From NCBI GenBank assembly GCA_012729765.1, contig JAAYCM010000099.1, positions 1 through 53,171 of the forward strand: 53,171 nt of DNA, read 5' to 3'. A program made the position numbers and the translations under genes. Of this stretch, positions 31,976-38,591 are shown in pieces. Within the stretch, counting starts at the first letter, position 1. The number at the start of each line of letters is the position of its first letter. The stretch comes from Chloroflexota bacterium (GTDB lineage: Bacteria; Chloroflexota; Anaerolineae; Aggregatilineales; Aggregatilineaceae). A model generated the notes under the pieces. That model did no database searches and was not told the DNA's origin. It was given only the letters and a program-made list of their open reading frames with translations.

Positions 31976-32092
31976 AGCGTGTGATGCATCCCCCCATCCT
32001 AAATCCTTTCCCCACAAGGTGGGAAGGACTTCAAGTTCTGCTCCCCTTCCCTCCGCGCCAGCGTGGGGGAAGGGGCCGGGGGATGGGGGGCA
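31973..32092 (+). repeat. dispersed GC-rich element, family A, left end kept
   Basis: It starts TAGAGCGTGTGATGCATC; the TAG serves as the stop of the DUF554 gene. The core is complete to GGGGGATGGGGGG, but the right terminus is missing. A further short GC-rich stretch (AAGGGAAAAGGGGCCGGGGC) follows. Confidence 0.75.
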
Positions 32093-32150
32093 GCCCGCCC
32101 ACAAGGGAAAAGGGGCCGGGGCTTGAGGGGCAATTTTCGCGCCGGGTTTA

Positions 32151-32179
32151 TTGCGACTTGGGGCACAAAGCAGTATCAT
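32151..32179 (+). promoter_or_regulatory. promoter of the lipoprotein gene
   Basis: TTGCGA (32151-32156), 17 bp, TATCAT (32174-32179). The ATG is 62 bp downstream with GAGGAGAAAG before it. Confidence 0.68.
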
Positions 32180-32240
32180 CATAACGTTTTTGTGCGTGTT
32201 CCGTGCTATTCATAGCCGCTATTTGAGGAGAAAGATCATT

Positions 32241-32789
32241 ATGTCTAAACGGTTCGCGTTCGTCCTGGTGGTGCTGCTCGCTGTGCCGATGCTGCTGACT
32301 GCCTGTGGAGCGGACACACCCGATGTGGCCGAAGATTTTGTGAACGCCGTGCTCGAGGGCAACGCCGACGCAGCAGCGGAAGCGGCTTGCGAATCCTATC
32401 AGGACCAGGCGCGCGAGCTGGCTGCCGGCTTCAGCGGCATGAACGTCCACGACATCGACCTGAAGTATGACATCGGCAAGGGCAACAATGTCAAAGAGGT
32501 GATCGTCACCGGCGCGTACAAGTTCGGCACGGGTGACGTGGTGAGCGAAGTCGAGCTGGCGGCCTCGGTGCGCGAGCGCGAGACGGGTGAACTGGCCGAT
32601 ACCCGTGTCGTGGTCTGGCTGGAAGAAGTCGATGACGAGTGGTGCGTGACCGATGAAACGCAGTGGGAATCCGCCGCCGTGCGTGAGCCGCTTGCGGACG
32701 AAGGCGAAGAATCCATGCCCGAAGAAGGCGAGATGGCCGAACCGGCTGAGATCACCGATCCGGTTCCCACCGCCGAAGCCGCTGAGTAA
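32241..32789 (+). CDS. lipoprotein, possible DUF4878-like domain
   Basis: A 182-residue lipoprotein. A hydrophobic leader ends in the lipobox LLTAC (Cys20). The mature protein opens DTPDVAEDFVNAVLEGNADA, the start of NTF2-like domains of the DUF4878 type, and continues with strands VKEVIVTGAYKFGTG and ADTRVVVWLEEVDDEWCVTD. The last 30 residues are an acidic, Pro-containing tail. It is probably a cell-surface small-molecule or protein-binding module; the specific role is unknown. It is a single gene with its own promoter and terminator. Confidence 0.82.
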   Translation: MSKRFAFVLVVLLAVPMLLTACGADTPDVAEDFVNAVLEGNADAAAEAACESYQDQARELAAGFSGMNVHDIDLKYDIGKGNNVKEVIVTGAYKFGTGDVVSEVELAASVRERETGELADTRVVVWLEEVDDEWCVTDETQWESAAVREPLADEGEESMPEEGEMAEPAEITDPVPTAEAAE

Positions 32790-32820
32790 CTCTCACCGGC
32801 CCTGCTAAAAGCTCACTCGC

Positions 32821-32896
32821 GGAAGCGGGTTTGATGCGGCGTCCGGGGCATGATCATTCATCCCGGCGGCATGAAGCCCGCTTCCGTTCGTTTTTC
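32821..32896 (+). terminator. long-stem terminator of the lipoprotein gene
   Basis: GGAAGCGGG (32821-32829) pairs perfectly with CCCGCTTCC (32877-32885). Further pairing inside (ATGC / GGCAT) extends it, and GTTCGTTTTT follows. Confidence 0.7.
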
Positions 32897-33068
32897 CAGA
32901 GCGTGACATGCACCTCAGAATGTTGGGCGGGGCGAGGGCATGCCTGCCCCCCATCCTAAATCCTTCTCCCACAAGGTGGGAAGGACTTCAAATCTGCCGC
33001 TGTACTCCCCTTCCCTCCGCGGCAGCGTGAGGGAAGGGGCTGGGGATGGGGGGATGCATCACACGTTC
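32897..33068 (+). mobile_element. family A MITE-like element, both ends recognisable
   Basis: The left end CAGAGCGTGACATGCACCTC and the right end GATGCATCACACGTTC are inverted relatives of the complete copies. The left subterminal region differs (AATGTTGGGCGGGGCGAGGG in place of the usual CGGAACGC stretch). The TA at the outer edges has decayed. It lies between the lipoprotein terminator and the STAS-like gene stop. Confidence 0.72.
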
Positions 33069-33082
33069 GAATTCCGCGCCGA

Positions 33083-33463
33083 TCACACCTCGGTCTGCGC
33101 CGACATTTCTTCCGCGTATGCCAGCGCAGCATCCGCGTCGTCGAAAAACCGGGCCGTGTAGTGGCGCTCGCTGTTGGGCAGCAGGGCGGGCAGCAGCACC
33201 CGGTAGGGCCGCTCGCCCAGCACAATCACGACTGCGTGCAGCCGCTCCGACGCAAAGATTCCGGCATAGCGCTCCGCCTGCCGGGCGTCCGGGAATGACT
33301 CCAGGGCGCGCATATCCGCCAGCACCACCACCGGCCCCTCGAATTGCGCCAGCAGGTCGTCGCGTTGGGCACGCATCGCACGGTATTCGTCGCTGGTCAG
33401 CACGCCAGAATACACCGCAATCAGGATTGGTAGAGAAGGGTGGGATCTCACGTCTACAGGCAT
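33083..33463 (-). CDS. STAS/SpoIIAA-like protein
   Basis: A 126-residue soluble protein with alternating strands and helices: LPILIAVYSGVLTSDEYRAM, GPVVVLADMRALESFPDARQ, and HAVVIVLGERPYRVLLPALL. The pattern resembles SpoIIAA-like STAS proteins, which relay regulatory signals by partner binding; a conserved phosphorylatable Ser at the usual place is not clear. It stands alone, with no kinase or sigma factor gene nearby. GAGGA precedes the ATG. Confidence 0.6.
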   Translation of the reverse strand: MPVDVRSHPSLPILIAVYSGVLTSDEYRAMRAQRDDLLAQFEGPVVVLADMRALESFPDARQAERYAGIFASERLHAVVIVLGERPYRVLLPALLPNSERHYTARFFDDADAALAYAEEMSAQTEV

Positions 33464-33620
33464 AGCATCCTCGTATCAGGGGCCAGGCTAGAATCCACGT
33501 TGCAGCATATCCCGGCCCTGTCTCGCTCAAACGACGATAAGAAGGGTTAAGCTGATAAACTTAATAGGATCAGCACAACAAAGCGAAAGGGCAGCGATGG
33601 TGAGTGGGTTAGTATCTTGA

Positions 33621-33626
33621 TATAAT
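33621..33626 (+). promoter_or_regulatory. orphan TATAAT
   Basis: A perfect TATAAT with a poor -35 (TGGTGA, 17-bp spacing) points rightwards into the AT-rich spacer 33464-33757. No plus-strand gene follows, so any transcript would be short and antisense to the 3' end of the glycosyltransferase gene. Confidence 0.3.
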
Positions 33627-33689
33627 GAAGAGCTTAGCATGTTTTTATGTCAGCGTCAAATCTGGCACACTGTACTAAAAACGCGAATC

Positions 33690-33729
33690 TTACGGCCAGA
33701 AACGCCCTACTCCGCATTTCTGGCCGTAA
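33690..33729 (-). terminator. 13-bp perfect inverted repeat after the GT39 gene
   Basis: TTACGGCCAGAAA and TTTCTGGCCGTAA, perfect over 13 bp, with a 14-base loop. On the minus strand a T-run (GTTTTT) follows some 9 bases after the stem. It lies 28 bp past the glycosyltransferase stop and is most likely its terminator. Confidence 0.7.
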
Positions 33730-33757
33730 GTATAGCTGATTAGAGATTTTGGCGCTT

Positions 33758-35344
33758 TCAGCGCGCCGGCACTTCGCTCGCCATCACCGGCAGCCGCAGG
33801 TCGAGCAGCAGCACCCGCACGCCGTTGTATTTGCCGTGTGCCACCACCTGATCGCGGTGCTCGGCCAGCCAGTCGCCCATCGACGACTGTCCCGGACGGA
33901 AGGGGTTGAAGTCGGGCATCACACCCTGGCGGTGCACGTCCTCGATCGGGTTGCGATACACCACCCAGATCCGCCTGCTGTTCTGCTCGACCGCTTCCAG
34001 GTCGGGCTTATCCGACATCAGGATCAGATGCGAGTCAATCCCGGCTTCCGGCGGCTCGAAGTAGCGCATGAACGCCTGCTGAACGTTCGTCCGCTCGATC
34101 ATGATCTGGTCGCCGGGGCGGAAATTGCTCTCGACGTAATCCGCCGCCCCGCGCCAATCGGCCCGGACATAGCTGCCATCCGAGAACGCCAGCAGCACAT
34201 TGTGCGTGTTCGTCACGATCACCACCGCCAGCGCGATCTGCCAGAGCTGGCGCGGCAGGCGCGTCCAGATCAGCGGGATCAGCAGCACGAGCGCCGGCAG
34301 AAAGATCATGAAATAGCGGTCTACGTAGAACGAAACGATGAAGGCCGAGATCAGGAACACCGGCACCAGCGGCGCGACGATCAGCCAGAACCAGTAGAAA
34401 TTATCGGGTGACCGCCGCCCCTCGCGCACCGCGTAGAACATCCCGAAGACCAGGCTGGCCGATACGATCATCAGTGCGGGCACCATGTACCATTTCAGCG
34501 CGCCGGTATAGCCGAGCGTCATCGCCCAGATCGTCAGCGGAATGTCGCGCAGATCGGGCGTCGGGACCCATGCCGGCCCGACCGCGATCGGATGGCGCGA
34601 GAGCACGTACAGCCAGATCAGCACCGGAACCGCTGCGCACGCCTGGGCGATCATCCAGCGGATGAAGAACTGCCGCCGGTCGCGCATCAAAAACACAAAC
34701 GACACGAACTGCGCCGCCAGCAGGGCCGCCGCCGAATAGTGCGTCAGGTAGGCCATCAGGCTCGCGGCGGTGAACAGAATCCAGCGCATGCGCGACTGCT
34801 TGCCGCGTGCCATCATCAAAAAGCTGTACGAGATGAACAGCGACAGCACGAAGATCATGGCATAGGGTCGGGCCGTGCGCGACAGCCACACGTGATACGG
34901 GTTGACCGCCAGCAGCGCCCCGGCCCACAGCGCCAGCTCATAGCGCCCATACAGCCGCACCGCGACGAACATCAGCAGCGCGATCCCAAACAGGCCCATC
35001 AGCGCCGACGGCAGGCGCAGCAGCGTTTCGTCGAAGCTGGGCAGTAGTTGCAGCGAGATGAAGTAAATCGGTGTCTGGTTGCCGGTCGAGAGAATCGAAT
35101 TGAACGAGTCGCGCAGTGAGACCGAGGCGCGGACAGCCGTCAGCACCTCGTCGGTCCACAGGCTTGCGCTGCCCAGATTCCACATGCGCAGCACAAAGCC
35201 AACCAGCAGAATGAGTGCGGCACCAGGCAAGAAGTAGCCGGGACGTTCAGCAGCGAACTGGTAGTACTGCGCATAGCCCGTCCGGTAGGCGAGTCTTCGC
35301 CCTACCGCCGCCTGCCCTACGCCGATCCCTTGTGCGTGCTCCAT
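33758..35344 (-). CDS. GT39-type membrane glycosyltransferase
   Basis: A 528-residue polytopic protein (about ten to eleven membrane helices) of the ArnT/PMT-related clan. The acidic motif LWTDEVLTAVRASVSLRDSF in the first external loop is the typical catalytic Asp-Glu region. SLQLLPSFDETLLRLPSALM follows the family pattern. The C-terminal 90 residues are soluble (WRGAADYVESNFRPGDQIMI). It should transfer a sugar from a polyprenyl-phosphate donor outside the membrane; the acceptor is unknown. The ATG at 35344 has GGGAG before it. Codons for about residues 10-25 overlap a palindromic spacer-type repeat (see findings). Confidence 0.85.
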   Translation of the reverse strand: MEHAQGIGVGQAAVGRRLAYRTGYAQYYQFAAERPGYFLPGAALILLVGFVLRMWNLGSASLWTDEVLTAVRASVSLRDSFNSILSTGNQTPIYFISLQLLPSFDETLLRLPSALMGLFGIALLMFVAVRLYGRYELALWAGALLAVNPYHVWLSRTARPYAMIFVLSLFISYSFLMMARGKQSRMRWILFTAASLMAYLTHYSAAALLAAQFVSFVFLMRDRRQFFIRWMIAQACAAVPVLIWLYVLSRHPIAVGPAWVPTPDLRDIPLTIWAMTLGYTGALKWYMVPALMIVSASLVFGMFYAVREGRRSPDNFYWFWLIVAPLVPVFLISAFIVSFYVDRYFMIFLPALVLLIPLIWTRLPRQLWQIALAVVIVTNTHNVLLAFSDGSYVRADWRGAADYVESNFRPGDQIMIERTNVQQAFMRYFEPPEAGIDSHLILMSDKPDLEAVEQNSRRIWVVYRNPIEDVHRQGVMPDFNPFRPGQSSMGDWLAEHRDQVVAHGKYNGVRVLLLDLRLPVMASEVPAR

Positions 35345-35554
35345 AATCGCTCCCGGTTCAAAACAGAGATCATGCCGGATGAAAGGATGATGCGGCGCAA
35401 TCAACGCGTGATACACCGGCCAGCATCCAGCCCGGCCTGCTGTGTTACTGCGCGCCGCCTAGTTCATACTTCCATACGCATGAAACTTACAGCGGTTGCG
35501 CTTGCCTGCTATGTTATTGCAGAATAGAAATTCTGCCAGTATTAACCGTGCGGT

Positions 35555-35584
35555 GCCACAGCCGACGCTCCGCCGTGCTATACT
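35555..35584 (+). promoter_or_regulatory. putative cutA promoter
   Basis: TATACT at 35579-35584, with a weak GCCACA 18 bp upstream. It is about 60 bp before the cutA start. The rest of 35345-35554, between the divergent genes, shows no gene. Confidence 0.45.
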
Positions 35585-35642
35585 ATCAGGTGGTGGAGTC
35601 GCCAAACCGGCAGATTGTACCTCACAGTGGGAGTAGCGTCTA

Positions 35643-35975
35643 TTGCCTATGAACGATTATCTCGTGATTCTCGTCACCGCCGCATCGCAGGAACAGGCCC
35701 GCACCATCGCCCGCCACCTGCTCGAACACAAACTGGCCGCGTGCGTCAACTTCGTGCCCATCGACTCGATGTTCGTCTGGCAGGGCGAAATTCAGGAAGA
35801 GCGCGAAGTCCTGATGATTATCAAGTCGCGCGCCGAAGTCTTTGACGCCCTGATGGCCGCCGTTAAGTCCCAGCATTCGTACGATACACCGGAGATCATC
35901 GGCCTGCCGGTGGTCCTCGGTTCGCAGGATTATCTGAAGTGGATCTCGAATGAAGTCAACAAACCTCTCCCCTGA
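35643..35975 (+). CDS. cutA: CutA divalent-cation tolerance protein
   Basis: A 110-residue protein that should form the tight CutA trimer. Family landmarks are VTAASQEQARTIARHLLEHKLAACVNFVPI, FVWQGEIQEEREVLMIIKSR and YDTPEIIGLPV. Its role in copper tolerance is debated in other bacteria. I take TTG at 35643 as start because GGGAG is nine bases away; an ATG at 35649 is possible and removes only two residues. The stop overlaps the next gene by 26 bp, so translation of the pair is likely coupled. Confidence 0.93.
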   Translation: MPMNDYLVILVTAASQEQARTIARHLLEHKLAACVNFVPIDSMFVWQGEIQEEREVLMIIKSRAEVFDALMAAVKSQHSYDTPEIIGLPVVLGSQDYLKWISNEVNKPLP

Positions 35976-36840
35976 CAGCACTCAGCAGCGGATGCTGCTC
36001 TCGTTTGCGCACCCCGACGACGAATCGTTCGGCATGGGGGGTGCGATCGCTTACTACGCCCGGCGCGGCGCGGATGTCTATCTGATCTGCTCGACCAACG
36101 GCGACGTGGGCACCGTCGCCCCGGAGCGCATGAACGGCTACCAGACCATCGGCGAGCTGCGCCTGGCCGAGCTGGAATGCGCCGCCAGCACGCTCGGCAT
36201 CACCGAGGTGATCCCCTTCGGCTACCGCGACAGTGGCATGATGGGCGCGCCCGAAAACGACCATCCCGACGCGCTGTGGCAGGCCGACCGGGACACTGTG
36301 ACCGCGCGCATCGTGCGCGAGATGCGCCGCATCCGCCCCCAGGTCGTCGTCACCTTCGACCCCTACGGCGGCTACGGCCATCCCGATCACATCTATATGC
36401 ACGAGGTCACGTCGCGCGCCTTTCACGCCGCCGGCGATCCCGCCCAGTATCCGGAGCAGATCGCCGAGGGGCTGCAACCCTGGCAGCCGCAGAAGCTCTA
36501 CTACTCCGCCTTCCCGCGGATGCCGCTCCGCCTGATGGTGCTCGCCGCCCGGCTGCGTGGCCAGGACCCGCGCCGGCTGGGTGTCAATGCCGACCTGGAC
36601 CTGCAAGCCGCGCTCGAACAGCTTTTGCCGGTCACGACGCGAATCTCGGTCGCGCCCTACCAGCGCGTGTGGGATGCCGCCGCGCAGTGCCACGCCAGCC
36701 AGTCCAACCCGCGCGGCAGCGCCGGTTTCTTCGACGTGGTGCGCCGCCTGATCTCCCGCCGGCAGGAATTTACCCGCGCCTGGCCAGAGCCGCGTCCCGG
36801 CGAGCCGGTCGAGCGCGATCTGTTCCAGGGCGTCAGTTGA
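35950..36840 (+). CDS. PIG-L/LmbE family deacetylase
   Basis: A 296-residue zinc-dependent N-acetyl deacetylase. The metal and catalytic motif is AHPDDESFG (about 20-28), and the second zinc motif is GHPDH with His144 and His147. The central GDVGTVAPERMNGYQTIGEL is typical of MshB-like and BshB-like enzymes. The substrate could be an N-acetylglucosaminyl conjugate such as a thiol precursor or lipid, but no neighbouring thiol-pathway gene supports one choice. It starts within the end of cutA; an internal Met at residue 15 is less likely. Confidence 0.92.
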   Translation: MKSTNLSPDSTQQRMLLSFAHPDDESFGMGGAIAYYARRGADVYLICSTNGDVGTVAPERMNGYQTIGELRLAELECAASTLGITEVIPFGYRDSGMMGAPENDHPDALWQADRDTVTARIVREMRRIRPQVVVTFDPYGGYGHPDHIYMHEVTSRAFHAAGDPAQYPEQIAEGLQPWQPQKLYYSAFPRMPLRLMVLAARLRGQDPRRLGVNADLDLQAALEQLLPVTTRISVAPYQRVWDAAAQCHASQSNPRGSAGFFDVVRRLISRRQEFTRAWPEPRPGEPVERDLFQGVS

Positions 36841-36856
36841 CGGCGGCGGATGCCGT

Positions 36857-36886
36857 TTGCCGCGTGGGGCGTGGGCGGGGTATGAT
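36857..36886 (+). promoter_or_regulatory. promoter of the two-gene unit at 36.9 kb
   Basis: TTGCCG (36857-36862), 18 bp, then TATGAT (36881-36886), ending 36 bp before the next ATG. Confidence 0.6.
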
Positions 36887-36921
36887 TGGTTCGTCTCGCT
36901 GACTACCCGGAGCAATGCCCT

Positions 36922-37494
36922 ATGTCCAATCTGCTGAACCAGGAACAGCTTGAGCAGTTGGTCAATAATACCCTCGTCGTGCTGCTCGCCAAGCCGGACC
37001 TGAAGGACGAGTGGCACGCCGATCTCACCGGCTGGATGGAGCAGATGCGGACCGCGCAGCAAGAGGACGAGGCGATCTTCCTCGCCGCGCTGCTGACGCT
37101 GCTGTGGTGGCCGGACGACACCCTGCCCACCGCCACCAGCTACGATTATGCCTGGGAGCTGCTCATGATCGGGATGCAGACCGGCACGCTCCAGCGGGTG
37201 CCCGCTCCGGCCAGCGACGAGACTCTGACCATCGGCCAGCTGCTTCGCTCGGTGGTCGATGCCGCCGCCCTGGTGCTCCAGCGCGCCCCCGAAGAACAGG
37301 ACCAGCTCGACACCGAGCTGCACCAGATGCAGCGCGCCGCCGACCGCGCCGGGCTGGATGATCTCGCCCTGTGGCTCACGGACGTGCTCGCGCTGCTGCA
37401 CGGCACCCCGGCCCGCGATCTGGGCGCGGACCAGACCGGCATCTTCGCCACCTATTGGGAAATGCTCGCGCGCCGTGTCGATCCGGGCGAATAA
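36922..37494 (+). CDS. unknown helical protein
   Basis: A 190-residue soluble protein, almost wholly helical and acidic (QEQLEQLVNNTLVVLLAKPD, DQLDTELHQMQRAADRAGLD). I do not recognise it; helix spacing is reminiscent of TPR-like or helical-bundle scaffolds. There is no signal peptide. GGAG lies about ten bases before the ATG at 36922. The membrane protein gene starts 36 bp after its stop, so they form an operon. Confidence 0.65.
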   Translation: MSNLLNQEQLEQLVNNTLVVLLAKPDLKDEWHADLTGWMEQMRTAQQEDEAIFLAALLTLLWWPDDTLPTATSYDYAWELLMIGMQTGTLQRVPAPASDETLTIGQLLRSVVDAAALVLQRAPEEQDQLDTELHQMQRAADRAGLDDLALWLTDVLALLHGTPARDLGADQTGIFATYWEMLARRVDPGE

Positions 37495-37530
37495 CCTGGC
37501 CCGCCTCGCCCACCAACCAGGAGAACCACC

Positions 37531-38349
37531 ATGCGACGATTTTTCCTGACCCTGCTCGGCGTGATTATGTTCGCCGCCGCTCTCGTGATTCTGTGGCTGG
37601 CGCGCGGCCCCGCCCCGAAAGAAGAGATCACCACCGGCACGGTCCAGACCGGCGCCACCCTTGACGAGTCGTCCGAAGTCGAGATCGCCGCGTCCGAAGC
37701 CCCGACGATGGGCGCGGCTTCCGAAGAGGTCGGCGCGCTGGGCGCTGCCGCGAGCACCAGCTACGAGCAGCGCGTGGTCGAGCTGGAATGGCCGGAGAAG
37801 TTCCGCGTCGGTGGCAGTGGCTCGGTGCGTGTGCGCCTGACCATGCTCGAAGACGGATCGCTCCAGCCGGTGGCCGAGATCGCGGACAATGCCGTGCGCG
37901 CCACCCCGATCATGATCCAGGATCGCTACGCCACGCACGACGCCCGCGTGACCGCGACCCTCATCGCGCCCAGCTTCGAGGTATCGGCCCTGCACAGCGA
38001 GACGCAGTCCCTCGCGCGCGGCCAGGATGCCGAGTGGCGCTGGACGCTCCAAACCGACGACGCCGGGACCAACGTCATCTCGCTGGCCCTCAACCTGACC
38101 TGGCAGCCGCGTGATGGCAGTGCCCCGATCAGCAACGTCCCGGTCTGGAGCCAGGCGGTCCAGGTCCAGGCCGACTACGTGATCGGCGCCCTGACCGTGC
38201 CGCAGGCGAGCATCCTCGGCACGGCGCTCGGCCTGGTCGGCCTCGTCGCGCAGATTCCGCTGCTGGAAAAGATTCTCGAAACCCTCTGGGGCATGATCTT
38301 CGGGCGCCGCCGCCGCAAAAAGACCACCACCACCCGCCGCCGCAAGTGA
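37531..38349 (+). CDS. unknown two-helix membrane protein with beta domain
   Basis: A 272-residue protein. An N-terminal membrane helix (FLTLLGVIMFAAALVILWLA) is followed by an acidic linker and a beta-rich domain (about 85-215), with RVVELEWPEKFRVGGSGSVR and VTATLIAPSFEVSALHSETQ, that resembles immunoglobulin-like surface modules. Near the C-terminus a second hydrophobic stretch (ILGTALGLVGLVAQIPLLEK) ends in a very basic tail of Arg, Lys and Thr. The beta domain should lie outside the cytoplasm, with the basic tail inside or in contact with the membrane. AGGAG precedes the ATG by eight bases. No known family assigned. Confidence 0.68.
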   Translation: MRRFFLTLLGVIMFAAALVILWLARGPAPKEEITTGTVQTGATLDESSEVEIAASEAPTMGAASEEVGALGAAASTSYEQRVVELEWPEKFRVGGSGSVRVRLTMLEDGSLQPVAEIADNAVRATPIMIQDRYATHDARVTATLIAPSFEVSALHSETQSLARGQDAEWRWTLQTDDAGTNVISLALNLTWQPRDGSAPISNVPVWSQAVQVQADYVIGALTVPQASILGTALGLVGLVAQIPLLEKILETLWGMIFGRRRRKKTTTTRRRK

Positions 38350-38365
38350 TTCCCGCCCACGGCCC

Positions 38366-38505
38366 CCCATCCTAAATCCTTCCCCCAAAATGAGGGAAGG
38401 ACTTTTTCTTGCTTTGCTCCCCTTCCCTCCGCGCAGCGTGGGGGAAGGGGCCGGGGGATGGGGGGCCAGACGCAGCGTGGGGGAAGGGGCCGGGGGATGG
38501 GGGGC
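38366..38505 (+). repeat. dispersed GC-rich element with internal tandem duplication
   Basis: Left part CCCCCCATCCTAAATCCTTC, the inner arm, and then two copies of the right end: the 45-bp unit from CGCAGCGTGGGGGAAGGGG to GGATGGGGGG occurs twice (about 38432-38464 and 38471-38505). No terminal inverted repeats of either family are visible. It lies just upstream of the STAND gene promoter. Confidence 0.75.
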
Positions 38506-38515
38506 GCTCTTCTGT

Positions 38516-38543
38516 TTGCCTCTTACCCCGCCGCGCTTATACT
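38516..38543 (+). promoter_or_regulatory. promoter of the STAND protein gene
   Basis: TTGCCT (38516-38521), 16 bp, TATACT (38538-38543). The transcript would start about 40 bases ahead of the ATG, directly after the GC-rich element. Confidence 0.62.
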
Positions 38544-38591
38544 TATCCCCACCAGCACCCGCTGGATGCTCCGCGCTGTGAGGGGGAATCG

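Noticed and set aside
35956..38388. Long minus-strand open frame of about 810 residues
   Set aside because: It is antisense to the PIG-L, unknown and membrane protein genes, which have proper motifs, starts and ribosome-binding sites. Its sequence is Arg/Gly/His-rich, as expected for a GC-rich shadow frame.
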